Notes under the pieces: model-generated
Seen by the model: only the letters and a program-made list of their open reading frames with translations
Told to the model about the DNA's origin: nothing
The model's database searches: none
Assembly (NCBI GenBank): GCA_945787555.1
Contig: CALZJG010000076.1
Coordinates: 1-34,541, forward strand
Reading direction: 5' to 3'
DNA: 34,541 nucleotides
From: an uncultured Chromatiaceae bacterium
Lineage (GTDB): Bacteria; Pseudomonadota; Gammaproteobacteria; DRLM01
Shown: positions 7,528 through 15,593 of the stretch, in pieces
How the letters are laid out: each line of letters starts with the position of its first letter
How positions within the stretch are numbered: the first letter of the stretch is position 1
Made by a program: the position numbers and the translations under genes

Positions 7528-7809
7528 ATGCAAGCTGTCTGGAACTGAAAAACCATAGCAGAATCCGCTGATGCGGCCGTGGTGGAGGGAAACCACTATT
7601 TCACCGCGGATGCGGTGCAGCGAGCATATCTCAGGGAGAGCAGCACGACTTCCGAGTGCCCTTGGAAAGGGACCGCCAATTACTATTCTCTCGACGTCGA
7701 TAGCCTGACCCATATGGACGCGGCGTGGTATTACCGACAGCCGAAACCGGCGGCGTCGCAAATCGAGGGCCGCGTTGCATTCTGGCGTGGTGTGCAGATC
7801 GTCGATTGA
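7528..7809 (+). pseudogene. DUF427 protein, second copy with early nonsense codon
   Basis: Reading from the ATG at 7528 gives MQAVWN, then TGA at 7546-7548, then KTIAES and the full DUF427 body to the stop at 7807. The intact copy reads MKAMWNGK here, so a glycine codon has become a stop. The rest of the frame is open and nearly identical to the intact copy. A shorter product could start at the GTG at 7579, but it would lack the first beta-strands. I call it a pseudogene. Confidence 0.8.
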
Positions 7810-7823
7810 ATGAAGTCGCCGTT
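7579..7823 (+). repeat. Direct repeat, copy 2 (DUF427 3' part)
   Basis: This is the partner of 3164-3408, about 96% identical by eye and in the same orientation, with 4415 bases between equivalent positions. Confidence 0.9.
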
Positions 7824-7913
7824 TGCGTTTAGCAATGGGTGGATAATTGGTGGTTTTCTTTGGTGCACCTAGAGGAAGCGTGCTTAGATCTAGAGCGATG
7901 CACCATCGCATGT

Positions 7914-8780
7914 TCATGGTTTGACCCGCGCCGTGTCTAATCTGACCCCCAGAGGACCGCGCGGTAGCACAACATCCAGGCGTTGTCCTTCGCGCTCGAC
8001 TTCCACGGCTACTTGCTCATTCGCATTGCCCGCGAAGAGACCGGCGCGCAGCTCACTCCAGTTGAACACGCGCGCTCGGTCATAGCTGAGCAACAAATCA
8101 CCGCCACGCAAGCCTGCCTGTTGTGCCGGTGATCCTTCCATCACCGAGCGGATGACCAGGCGGTTGGGTTCGCCGGTGGCGTAGAGAAAGCGGTCATAGC
8201 CCGAAACGCCGAGCTGGTCACGTAATGAGGTCTCTTTCTCGGCGAGTTTGGCCAGTTCATCGCGGTAGCGGGGGCTGTTGAGCCAGTCTTCGCGCATCGC
8301 GCGGTCGCGCAGGAAGAGGCGATCCAAGGCCAGTTGATCCACGTGGCGCTTGAGCTCGGTGGCTTGATCCTGACGGAAACCTGCGGCGATAAAGGCCGCT
8401 TCGCTGACTTGCGGTTGATCGTCGAGGCTCGCAGCGGCGTTATCGATGGAATGCTCTGTTGCGGCCGGGGCGCTGTTAGCACTCATTTGCAGTTGGGTCG
8501 CGATACCCTGGACCTTGGCCTGCAAGGCGAGCAGCTGCGCCTCGAGCCGTTCGCGTCGTGCGGCTTCCTCGTGCAGCTGGGCGGCGAGACCGCTCAGGGA
8601 TTGTGCTTCGTTCGCAGTTACGCTGTCCTGGGTAAAAAAGGGGTTGCTGGGTGGAGAGGGAACATTCGGGCCGGTCGGCGCTGTGATAGGTGGGGACGGC
8701 GTGTCATCACCGGTGGCATAGGCGCCCAGGGCAAAGCCGACGGCTAATGCCACGGCGGTGAGGGTGATGCGAGCCATCAT
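7914..8780 (-). CDS. Periplasmic PDZ-domain protein
   Basis: This 288-residue protein has an N-terminal signal or anchor helix (about 4-22), a Pro-rich linker (about 25-48), a coiled-coil region (about 58-100), a helical middle with many charged residues (about 125-200), and a C-terminal PDZ domain (about 205-280) with SPAQQAGLRGGDLLLSYD. No protease triad is present, so it probably recognises peptides or acts as an adaptor rather than cutting. AGGAGG five bases before the ATG at 8780 is a strong ribosome-binding site and fixes the start. It is divergent from the secreted Ig-like gene at 8948. The partner is unknown. Confidence 0.8.
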   Translation of the reverse strand: MMARITLTAVALAVGFALGAYATGDDTPSPPITAPTGPNVPSPPSNPFFTQDSVTANEAQSLSGLAAQLHEEAARRERLEAQLLALQAKVQGIATQLQMSANSAPAATEHSIDNAAASLDDQPQVSEAAFIAAGFRQDQATELKRHVDQLALDRLFLRDRAMREDWLNSPRYRDELAKLAEKETSLRDQLGVSGYDRFLYATGEPNRLVIRSVMEGSPAQQAGLRGGDLLLSYDRARVFNWSELRAGLFAGNANEQVAVEVEREGQRLDVVLPRGPLGVRLDTARVKP

Positions 8781-8832
8781 GTCAGCCTCCTGATTGCGAT
8801 GTGTGGGCGGCCCTAGTGGTCATTGTGAACAG

Positions 8833-8854
8833 GACATAGCAGGCACGCTATGTC
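8833..8854. promoter_or_regulatory. Inverted repeat in divergent promoter region (possible operator)
   Basis: GACATAGC and GCTATGTC, a perfect 8-bp dyad, are separated by AGGCAC. It lies between the divergently transcribed PDZ gene and the gene at 8948, a usual place for a dimeric regulator site. The regulator is unknown. Confidence 0.4.
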
Positions 8855-8947
8855 ATGAGACCCGCCGATGCGTGTCGATGTTCCAATGTCTTTACAGCCC
8901 AGTGGTGTTGCAGGACACTGGCCGTAGCGGAGCGGCGGGGAGGGGTG

Positions 8948-9385
8948 ATGATGCGCAAGACGGTGTGGCTGGGGGCGCTGGTTCTGGGCGGCCTGATTGG
9001 AACGGTGACGGCGGGGTCCGCGGAGGCACCACACATCGCCGATCTCAAAGTCGACCCCAGCCAAGGGCCGGTGCACACCCGTTATTTGCTCAGTTTGCGT
9101 GTGACCGATCCCCAGGGTCCTCAGGACGTGCGCGGCATGTTGTTTCAGCTGCGCGAGGGCCACGAAATCATCGCCGTGCCTATCAACGACGCAGGGCGCG
9201 AGGGCGACAGGCGGGCCGGCGACGGACTCTACACCGGCCGGACCAGCGTCCCATCCAGCGCCGCGTCGGGGCCGCACCGTTTCGAGGTCTATGTCGAGGA
9301 TCTGAGAGGACAACGCAGCAATGGGCTGGCGTACGAATTCACGGTGCGAGGGGGCAATTTCGTGCAAGTCCGGCTCGGCCCCTGA
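8948..9385 (+). CDS. Secreted Ig-like domain protein of unknown function
   Basis: This protein of about 145 residues has a signal peptide (about 1-24, ending near GSAEA). The mature part reads like one beta-sandwich: a proline/glycine-rich start (VDPSQGPVHTRYLLSLRV), then DAGREGDRRAGDGLYTG and HRFEVYVEDLRGQRSN, a pattern common in bacterial Ig-like extracellular domains where D-x-G-D-x-x-A-x-D-G-x-Y-T marks a calcium-binding-type turn. No lipobox or anchor is seen, so it is probably periplasmic or released. The ATG at 8948 (or the adjacent one at 8951) follows a GGGGAGGGG stretch. It is divergent from the PDZ gene. I do not recognise a specific family. Confidence 0.65.
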   Translation: MMRKTVWLGALVLGGLIGTVTAGSAEAPHIADLKVDPSQGPVHTRYLLSLRVTDPQGPQDVRGMLFQLREGHEIIAVPINDAGREGDRRAGDGLYTGRTSVPSSAASGPHRFEVYVEDLRGQRSNGLAYEFTVRGGNFVQVRLGP

Positions 9386-9413
9386 TCTCCGGCCGCTTGC
9401 TTCTATCAAAAAA

Positions 9414-9938
9414 TCATTCCCGGTATTGCACCACTTCGCTGATGCGCCGCCGTGGCGTGGCTTCAGGCAATTCGGCGGGATAGCCGAGGCTGAGCAGCGC
9501 CAAGGGGGTAAGGCCGTTCTCTAATTCCAGCACCTTAGCGACTTGTTGTTCGTCGAAATAGCCCACCCAGGTCGAGCCCATGCCGGCGGCGACGATGGCC
9601 AATTGCGCATAGGCGGCGGCGATGGTGGTGTCTTGCAAGGCGTAGAGCTTGGCGCCACGTTCGCCGTATTTTTGCGCGGAGCGCGCGGGGTCGGCGGCGA
9701 ACACCAAGCACACGGGCGCGGCGGCGATGAAAGCTTGATCATTCGCCGCCCCTTGCAGGGCTAGTCGGGTGGCGACGTCGCTGACTACGATGATGCGATA
9801 GGCCTGCAGGTCGCCGGCGGAAGGGGCGGCACAGGCCATTTCCAATATCGCGTGCAGTTTCTCGCCTTCTACCGGCCGGTCACTTTGATATCGCCGCACC
9901 GAGTGGCGGTGTCTGACGGTTTCGAAAAAGTCCCACAT
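9414..9938 (-). CDS. Nitroreductase-family flavoprotein
   Basis: This 174-residue protein has the FMN-binding nitroreductase fold: RHSVRRYQSDRPV near the N-terminus (Arg pair for FMN phosphate), APSAGDLQAYRIIVV (about 38-52), a mid-domain DTTIAAAYAQLAIVAAGMGSTWVG, and LLSLGYPAE near the C-terminus. Such enzymes reduce nitro compounds, quinones or related acceptors with NAD(P)H; the substrate cannot be read from sequence. AGGAG lies six bases before the ATG at 9938 and only one base from the ATG at 9944, so I prefer 9938. It is downstream of the bamD pair on the same strand, separated by about 100 bases. Confidence 0.85.
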   Translation of the reverse strand: MWDFFETVRHRHSVRRYQSDRPVEGEKLHAILEMACAAPSAGDLQAYRIIVVSDVATRLALQGAANDQAFIAAAPVCLVFAADPARSAQKYGERGAKLYALQDTTIAAAYAQLAIVAAGMGSTWVGYFDEQQVAKVLELENGLTPLALLSLGYPAELPEATPRRRISEVVQYRE

Positions 9939-10045
9939 ACCCATCTCCTGTTACGCGGTCGGTGGCGATGATACGGCCTTGCGACCGATCGGCGTTTCAG
10001 CGTTGCATTAGCGCTCGTTGGTAGAATCCCGATTCCATTCCCGCC

Positions 10046-10834
10046 CTAATCCGACTCATCTTCTAGGGGGGTGCTCTTACCCCTGCTGCTAGGGACTGGG
10101 AAATTCATTGCTGACACGCGTTGGGTGTCGTTTGCCAAATCGGTCAGGCCCAATTGTTCATAGGCCTTAGCCATGATGGCCAGGGCCTCGGGGATGGAGG
10201 GCGTGCGGTCGTAATGTTCGACGACGAATTTGGCGCGATTGGCGGCGGCGACGTAGGCGCCTTTGCGAATGTAGAAGCGCGCCGCGTAGAGTTCGTTGCG
10301 GGCCAGGTTGTTGCGCAGATAGACCATGCGCTGCGCGGCGTCTTCCGCATAGGGGCTGTCGGGGTAACGGCGCGCGAGGTCCTGAAAATATTGGAACGCT
10401 TCGCGGGTTTCGCGCGGATTACGCTGCGCAAGGTCGAGGTCGAACCAACGTTCCATCAAGGTGGGCTCGGGAAAACGCGCCAGGCCTTTGATGTAATAAG
10501 CATAGTCCACACGTTCGTGACGCGGGTAGAGTTTAATGAATTGATCGGCCGCGGCGATGGATGATTCGGGTTCGCTGTATTTGTAATAGGCGTAGGCGAT
10601 ATCGAGTTGCGCTTGTTGGGCATAGACGCCGAAAGGATGGCGCGCGATCAAATTCTCGAACTGCTCCACCGCGCCTTTGTAGTCACCAATTTTGAGCGCC
10701 TTCTTGCCTTCCTGGTAATGACGTTCGGCCGGCCAGTTTTCGGGGTCGTCCTTGGGGCCGCCAAACACGGAACAGCCCGTCAAGAGGGCGATGCAACACA
10801 GCGTCAGGAGGGGCTTAAACTTCATCATCAACAT
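10046..10834 (-). CDS. bamD: Outer membrane assembly lipoprotein BamD
   Basis: This 262-residue lipoprotein has lipobox LLTGC with Cys21 as the acylated residue. Five TPR-like helical pairs follow, including the BamD-typical HYQEGKKALKIGDYKGAVEQ, FENLIARHPFG, ADQFIKLYPRH and a C-terminal EHYDRTPSIPEALAIM. It belongs to the BAM complex that folds beta-barrel proteins into the outer membrane. The length fits E. coli BamD (about 245). It lies 24 bases downstream of a second, SPOR-fused BamD-like gene, probably in one transcript, and is divergent from rluD, a common gammaproteobacterial arrangement. A start at ATG 10828 or 10825 is equally possible. Confidence 0.93.
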   Translation of the reverse strand: MLMMKFKPLLTLCCIALLTGCSVFGGPKDDPENWPAERHYQEGKKALKIGDYKGAVEQFENLIARHPFGVYAQQAQLDIAYAYYKYSEPESSIAAADQFIKLYPRHERVDYAYYIKGLARFPEPTLMERWFDLDLAQRNPRETREAFQYFQDLARRYPDSPYAEDAAQRMVYLRNNLARNELYAARFYIRKGAYVAAANRAKFVVEHYDRTPSIPEALAIMAKAYEQLGLTDLANDTQRVSAMNFPVPSSRGKSTPLEDESD

Positions 10835-10858
10835 CGTGAACCTTATATCTAAAATGCT

Positions 10859-11905
10859 TTATCGATTGGCGGAGGTGACTACGTCCGATTCGCCGGCCAG
10901 TTGCGCCAGAATGGCGCCAAGGCGTTGCACCGATACTTCGTCCAGCCCCAGCCGCTTGCGCATTTGTACGGCTGCGACAGTGGCGATTTGCTCATTGGGA
11001 TAGATGCCGTGCACCAAGTGATATTGTATGCGGTCCATACCGGTGACATAGGTGGCGCCACCGTGGAGTTGTCCGCTGCGCACCATGCGCTGCAAGGCTT
11101 TTTCATCGTCGGTGGTGAGCAGATTCACGGTATAGTGGGACGGATTCTGGTTTTGCAGCCAGGTGACGGTCTGTACTGCCACGTCCGGTGAGGGTAAGGC
11201 GGCGTCGTTGGCGCGGGGCGGTCGGGGCGAGGCCGATTTGGCCGGACGTTGGCGCCCCATTGCCTGTTGGATGATTGCATTGGCATCTTCGGCGGCAGAG
11301 GGGTAGTTTTGCGCAACCTGGCGGCCGCGTGCGGCGGCGGCGTCGAAATTGCTCGCTTCCAATTCGCGGCGGGCGTGGGCGAGCCCGACCCGTCCCAATT
11401 CTTGTTTGGCGTAGGTGATGCTATGTGCGGCGTTGTCTCGATAGGCACTGTTGGGGTAGCGCTGTAGCAAGGTAGCGAATTGCTTGTGGCTGAGTCGCAA
11501 GCGTTCTTCACGTTCTTTTAGATCATGCGCCGGCGCGGCCAAGGCTATTTGCAGTGCTGATAAGCCTTGCAGATAAAGCGCGTAATCGGTGATGGCATGC
11601 TCAGGGTAACGGTGACGGTAGCGGTCAGCGGCCGCCAGCGCGGCGGCATAGTCTTGTTGCTTGTAATAGGCGTAGCTCAGTTCCAACAAACCTTGCGGGC
11701 CATAGGCGCTGGCTCGGACATGCGCCTCCAGACTCTGGAACTGCTCTACGGCGGCTTCCAGATTACCGTTTCGCAGGGCAGTGTGAGCGCTGGCATAGAG
11801 TTCGCGCGGGTCGCTGGTTGCACTGGGCGCGACGGCGCAACCCACTAGCCAGAGACTCAAGCAAACACAAGTAATGACTATAGGCAGTCTGGTCATACGT
11901 TCCAT
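10859..11905 (-). CDS. BamD-like TPR lipoprotein fused to a SPOR-like domain
   Basis: This 348-residue protein has lipobox LVGC with Cys23. Residues about 33-215 repeat the BamD plan (ELYASAHTALRNGNLEAAVEQ, ELSYAYYKQQDYAAALAAADRYRHRYPEH, LLQRYPNSAYRDNA). A linker of low complexity (about 218-245) leads to a C-terminal segment (about 248-325) with WLQNQNPSHYTVNLLTTDDE and YHLVHGIYPNEQIA, which looks like a SPOR peptidoglycan-binding domain (alternating beta-alpha with Y-x-V-x-x-G-x-Y). SPOR domains bind denuded septal glycan. The fusion suggests an outer-membrane lipoprotein linking TPR protein contacts to the division site. It is the first gene of the bamD transcript. The fusion is clear; its role is inferred. 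Confidence 0.75.
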   Translation of the reverse strand: MERMTRLPIVITCVCLSLWLVGCAVAPSATSDPRELYASAHTALRNGNLEAAVEQFQSLEAHVRASAYGPQGLLELSYAYYKQQDYAAALAAADRYRHRYPEHAITDYALYLQGLSALQIALAAPAHDLKEREERLRLSHKQFATLLQRYPNSAYRDNAAHSITYAKQELGRVGLAHARRELEASNFDAAAARGRQVAQNYPSAAEDANAIIQQAMGRQRPAKSASPRPPRANDAALPSPDVAVQTVTWLQNQNPSHYTVNLLTTDDEKALQRMVRSGQLHGGATYVTGMDRIQYHLVHGIYPNEQIATVAAVQMRKRLGLDEVSVQRLGAILAQLAGESDVVTSANR

Positions 11906-12085
11906 GCTAATGGATATTGATGATCAGGGCGCCGAAATTCGTGCCCCGCTACGCTCCGCGGGCCATTATACTCATCCCCACCGCGTCCCGCCTCCTTAAA
12001 GAGAGCGAAAGCGGGATATGCACAGTGCCCTGTTTCCATTGGCACCCAGAGCCCTGGTCCAAGTCTATATCGACATGGTTGAACG

Positions 12086-13057
12086 ATGACCGCCACATTG
12101 AAAAAAGTCCGCAAGTTTGCCGCCCTGGTGCCCGAAGAGGCCGCCGGTAAGCGTCTCGATCAGGTGTTGGCGGAGCTGTTCCCCGATTATTCCCGTTCCC
12201 GCCTGCAACAGTGGGTCAAGGGCGGGCAAGTGCTGGTGGACGGTCGGCAGCCCCGACCCCGCGACAAGGTCTGGGGTGGTGAGCAAGTGGCGGTCAGCGC
12301 CATGGTCGAAGTGGAGACCGATTGGCAGGGTGAGCCGATACCGTTAGACATCGTCTACGAAGACGAGGCTTTGCTGGTACTTAACAAGCCGCCGGGGATG
12401 GTAGTGCATCCCGCCGCCGGTAATCGCGAGGGCACGCTGGTGAATGCCTTGTTGCACTACGCACCGGAGCTGCAACATGTACCGCGCGCCGGTATCGTGC
12501 ACCGCCTGGACAAGGATACCAGCGGCCTCTTGGTAGTGGCGCGCACCTTGGAATCCCATACCGCGCTGGTGGCGCAGTTACAGGCACGCAGCGTCTCGCG
12601 TGAGTACCAGGCGGTGGTGATGGGGGTGCTTACCGCCGGCGGCACGGTCGATGCGCCCATCGGTCGTCATCCCGTGCAGCGCAAGCGCATGGCGGTGGTG
12701 GAGAGCGGGCGCGAGGCGGTGAGTCATTATCGGGTGGTGGAGCGGTTCCGTGCTCATACCCATGTCACAGTGCGCCTGGAGACGGGGCGCACGCATCAAA
12801 TTCGCGTGCACATGGCATCAATCCGCCACCCTCTGGTAGGCGACCCGGTCTACGGCGGTCGTCTGCGCCTTCCCGCCGGGGCCAGTGAGCCGCTCAAAGC
12901 CGCCTTGCGCGGTTTCAAACGCCAAGCCCTGCACGCCGCCGCGCTGGGTTTGGATCATCCGCGCACGGGCGAGCCGATCACATGGAGCGTGCCCTTGCCG
13001 GACGACCTGGTGCAATTATTAGAGGTGTTGCGTGACGATGCGGCCGCCCAGGACTGA
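12086..13057 (+). CDS. rluD: 23S rRNA pseudouridine synthase RluD
   Basis: This 323-residue protein has an N-terminal S4-type RNA-binding domain (about 15-75: [20 protein letters not shown]) and a RluA-family catalytic domain. The catalytic Asp is in HRLDKDTSG (Asp142). [10 protein letters not shown] and RTHQIRVHM are further family motifs. RluD converts U1911, U1915 and U1917 of 23S rRNA helix 69 to pseudouridine. Position next to bamD and before pgeF supports RluD over RluA or RluC. The 3' end overlaps pgeF by 26 bases, so translation is probably coupled. Confidence 0.93.
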   Translation: MTATLKKVRKFAALVPEEAAGKRLDQVLAELFPDYSRSRLQQWVKGGQVLVDGRQPRPRDKVWGGEQVAVSAMVEVETDWQGEPIPLDIVYEDEALLVLNKPPGMVVHPAAGNREGTLVNALLHYAPELQHVPRAGIVHRLDKDTSGLLVVARTLESHTALVAQLQARSVSREYQAVVMGVLTAGGTVDAPIGRHPVQRKRMAVVESGREAVSHYRVVERFRAHTHVTVRLETGRTHQIRVHMASIRHPLVGDPVYGGRLRLPAGASEPLKAALRGFKRQALHAAALGLDHPRTGEPITWSVPLPDDLVQLLEVLRDDAAAQD

Positions 13058-13832
13058 GGCCGAACATTTTCCGGGCCGAATGGCCACCTTCGGCTACTTG
13101 GTACCCGAGTGGCCGGCGCCGGCCGCGGTGCGCGCATGCACCACTACGCGCTGTGGCGGGGTGAGTGAGGTGCCCTATGACAGCCTCAATCTAGGTGATC
13201 ACGTCGGCGACCAAGCGGCAGCGGTGGCCGAGAACCGGCGCCGTTTGCGCGCTAACGTGCACTTGCCCGCCGAGCCGTTGTGGCTGAAACAAGTGCATGG
13301 CATTACTGTGGTGGACGCGGCGTGTGCGCCTGCCGGCGTCACCGCCGACGCCAGCTACACGGCTCGCAACAACGTGGTGTGCGCCGTGCTCAGCGCCGAT
13401 TGTCTGCCGCTGTTGTTGTGCGATGCGGGCGGTACCTGCGTCGGCGCCGCTCATGCCGGTTGGCGTGGTCTGTTGGACGGTGTGGTCGAGCAGACGGTGC
13501 TCGCCATGCAGCGTTCCGGCCGCGACGTGATGGCGTGGTTGGGGCCGGCGATTGGCCCGCAAGCGTTTGAGGTCGGGGAGGAAGTGCGTGCGGCTTTCCT
13601 TGCTGAAGACGCCGGCGCAGGGGTGGCTTTTCGTCCCGCGGCGACGGGTCACTGGCGGGCGGATCTGTACGCCTTGGCGCGGCGGCGCTTGGCACGCGTG
13701 CATGTCGAGGCTGTGTACGGTGGCCATTGGTGCACGCATAGCGACGCCCGGCGCTTTTACTCCTATCGTCGCGACGGGGTGACGGGACGCATGGCCAGTT
13801 TAATCTGGCTAGCAGGTAGCGGCTCGGAGTAA
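13032..13832 (+). CDS. pgeF: PgeF/YfiH laccase-domain protein (peptidoglycan editing factor)
   Basis: This 266-residue member of the YfiH/DUF152 family shows [50 protein letters not shown] and a C-terminal [18 protein letters not shown]. His and Cys in these motifs bind the active-site zinc. Homologues act on purine nucleosides, and E. coli PgeF corrects misincorporated serine in peptidoglycan precursors. The frame opens at GTG 13032 inside rluD; ATG 13038 or 13080 are alternatives. The usual next gene, clpB, is not here. Confidence 0.9.
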   Translation: MTMRPPRTEAEHFPGRMATFGYLVPEWPAPAAVRACTTTRCGGVSEVPYDSLNLGDHVGDQAAAVAENRRRLRANVHLPAEPLWLKQVHGITVVDAACAPAGVTADASYTARNNVVCAVLSADCLPLLLCDAGGTCVGAAHAGWRGLLDGVVEQTVLAMQRSGRDVMAWLGPAIGPQAFEVGEEVRAAFLAEDAGAGVAFRPAATGHWRADLYALARRRLARVHVEAVYGGHWCTHSDARRFYSYRRDGVTGRMASLIWLAGSGSE

Positions 13833-13890
13833 ACTCGCGGCCTTTTAGTGCTAAGCATGCCTCGGGATATGGCACCGTTGTGCTGACTAA

Positions 13891-13930
13891 TTCCCTCCCT
13901 CTCCAGTGCTCGCCTGCCAGGGGCGAGGGG
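13891..13930. repeat. REP-like GC-rich intergenic element A
   Basis: CCCTCCCTCTCC, a short arm, then CAGGGGCGAGGGG form an imperfect palindrome. Related sequences occur at 14967-15000 and 20278-20356, so this looks like an interspersed genome repeat. Confidence 0.45.
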
Positions 13931-13993
13931 CGGTTAACACGATGCTGAATATATTCCGCGCCCTTTCCCTCCGAGGCAGAGGCGCCAAAAGGT

Positions 13994-14053
13994 AGACGCG
14001 TTGATATATGCATCAAGGGCGGTCTGAAGGACAGACGCGTTGGTGCTTGCATC
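13994..14053 (+). repeat. 21-base direct repeat pair
   Basis: AGACGCGTTG-x6-GCATC occurs at 13994-14014 and 14033-14053 with four differences, 39 bases apart, in the gap between pgeF and the ZIP gene. The function is unknown. It and element A are the only structures I see in the 319-base gap 13833-14151. Confidence 0.5.
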
Positions 14054-14151
14054 TGGCCTGCCTCCTAAGAGGGGGGAAGAACGACGGCATGTCGGGATTG
14101 AGTGGGTTTTCACTGTCCTGTGAATAGAGACAAAGGGTCATCGATAGTTTT

Positions 14152-14934
14152 ATGAGCGTGCTGAGTTGGATCATTCTTTTCTGCGTGCTAGGCGGCATTG
14201 CCAGCGTGCTGGCCGCAGCGTTGTTTCTGCTGTTTCCGGAACGTTATCGCACGCGCGCGTTACCGCATTTGATCAGTTACGCCATCGGCGCCTTGTTGGG
14301 CGCGGCGTTTCTCGCGCTCCTGCCGCATGCGCTAGGGTCGCCGGAGGTGGCGGATGTGCATGACATCGGGTTGGCGGTGTTGCTGGGCGTGCTGTTGTTC
14401 TTTGTGTTGGAGAAGTTCGTACTGTGGCGGCATTGCCATGACTCGCATTGCGAGGCGCATGATCCCCATGAACTGCCGGGCAAGCAGCATGCCAGCGGCT
14501 CCTTCGTGCTAATCGGCGACGCCATACACAACTTCGTCGACGGTATGTTGATCGCCGCCGCGTTTCTCACCGACATCCATCTCGGCATCGTCACCGCCTT
14601 GGCCGTGGCCGCGCACGAGATACCGCAAGAGGTGAGCGATTTCGCGGTGCTGCTGCACAGCGGCTTTTCGCGCCTCAAGGCCTTTGTGTTCAATATGCTG
14701 TCTAGTCTTGCAACCGTATTGGGCGGCGTGCTGGCGTATTTCAGTCTCAAGGATTTGGATCACATCCTGCCTTATGCCTTGGCGATTGCGGCGTCCAGTT
14801 TCATTTATGTGGCGGTGGCGGATTTGATCCCGACCCTGCATCGGCGCATGGCGCCGCACGATACGATCAAACAAATCGTATTGATCGGCGCCGGTGTGTT
14901 GACCATTTATCTGTCTCATAGCATGCTGCACTGA
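14152..14934 (+). CDS. ZIP-family divalent metal transporter
   Basis: This 260-residue membrane protein has about eight TM segments, as in the family. The metal-path motifs are present: HNFVDG (about residues 125-130) in TM4 and HEIPQE (about 156-161) in TM5. A His-rich cytoplasmic loop (about 105-122: HCHDSHCEAHDPHE) separates TM3 and TM4, a usual metal-sensing segment. ZIP proteins move zinc, iron or other divalent cations toward the cytoplasm. The metal cannot be fixed from sequence. The ATG at 14152 lacks a strong Shine-Dalgarno sequence. It appears monocistronic. Confidence 0.9.
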   Translation: MSVLSWIILFCVLGGIASVLAAALFLLFPERYRTRALPHLISYAIGALLGAAFLALLPHALGSPEVADVHDIGLAVLLGVLLFFVLEKFVLWRHCHDSHCEAHDPHELPGKQHASGSFVLIGDAIHNFVDGMLIAAAFLTDIHLGIVTALAVAAHEIPQEVSDFAVLLHSGFSRLKAFVFNMLSSLATVLGGVLAYFSLKDLDHILPYALAIAASSFIYVAVADLIPTLHRRMAPHDTIKQIVLIGAGVLTIYLSHSMLH

Positions 14935-14966
14935 GCATGTCCCGGCATCAAGACAGAATTAATCGA

Positions 14967-15000
14967 CGCGCCCCTGTCTAGCAAGCGGGGAGAGGGGGCA
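14967..15000. repeat. REP-like GC-rich intergenic element B
   Basis: GCGCCCCTGTCTAGCAAGCG followed by GGGAGAGGGGGC is approximately the reverse complement of element A. It lies between the ZIP gene and the gcvR-like gene. Confidence 0.4.
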
Positions 15001-15068
15001 AAGAATTCGAGCGGCAGATAATGAGTCGGGATTTCGGTTAATGCGGTTTATTTCTGGAGACCTTGCAC

Positions 15069-15590
15069 ATGAAACATTGGTACATGTTGACCGTGGTAGG
15101 CAAGGATAGGCCGGGCATCGTGGCCCACGTCACCTCGGCGCTGTTCGAGGGCGGCGGTAATCTGGGCGAGGCGTCCATGCTGCGCCTGGGGGGCAATTTC
15201 ACCATCATGCTCATGGCGCAATACGACGGCAGCCTCAAAGCACTGGAGCGCTTGCTGGAGCCGGTGATCGATTCCATGGATCTGCACATGCACTTGGACA
15301 AGATCGAAGGGCATTTGCACGAACATGTGCAACCCGATGTGCGCATCAGCGTGTTCGGCGCCGACCAGCCGGGCATCGTGGCGAAGATCACCGCGGCGTT
15401 GGCCGAGGCCGGACTGAATATTCTCAATCTCGAATCCGACGTGGCGGGCACCCAGGACGCGCCACTGTACATCATGCACATCGAGGGTGAGGCGCGCGAA
15501 GGCATCGAGGCGCTGCGCTCGGCGTTGGCAATCTGCGCTCATGACGGCGTTGAGGCCAAACTGACGCCGGTGGAAACCATGGTGGGTTGA
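15069..15590 (+). CDS. GcvR-like protein with two ACT domains
   Basis: This 173-residue protein consists of two ACT domains. The first (about 3-75) has GKDRPGIVAHVTSALFEGGGN, and the second (about 88-168) has GADQPGIVAKITAALAEAGLNI. This is the layout of GcvR, which in E. coli binds GcvA and represses the glycine cleavage operon; ACT domains usually bind amino acids. The DRPGIV-type turns for ligand binding are intact. I chose the ATG at 15069 (GGAG about 10 bases upstream) over the TTG at 15063. The stop is 3 bases before def, so this gene probably heads the operon that runs to 18431. Confidence 0.8.
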   Translation: MKHWYMLTVVGKDRPGIVAHVTSALFEGGGNLGEASMLRLGGNFTIMLMAQYDGSLKALERLLEPVIDSMDLHMHLDKIEGHLHEHVQPDVRISVFGADQPGIVAKITAALAEAGLNILNLESDVAGTQDAPLYIMHIEGEAREGIEALRSALAICAHDGVEAKLTPVETMVG

Positions 15591-15593
15591 GCG

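Noticed and set aside
8813-9409. 198-codon minus-strand frame opposite the Ig-like gene
   Set aside because: It is antisense to a gene with a signal peptide and domain-like pattern. The frame is a by-product of GC-rich codon use.
11944-11972. Divergent promoter for the BamD-like/rluD pair around a TATAAT on the minus strand (11965-11970)
   Set aside because: No acceptable -35 hexamer at 16-18 bases on either strand, so I did not list it.
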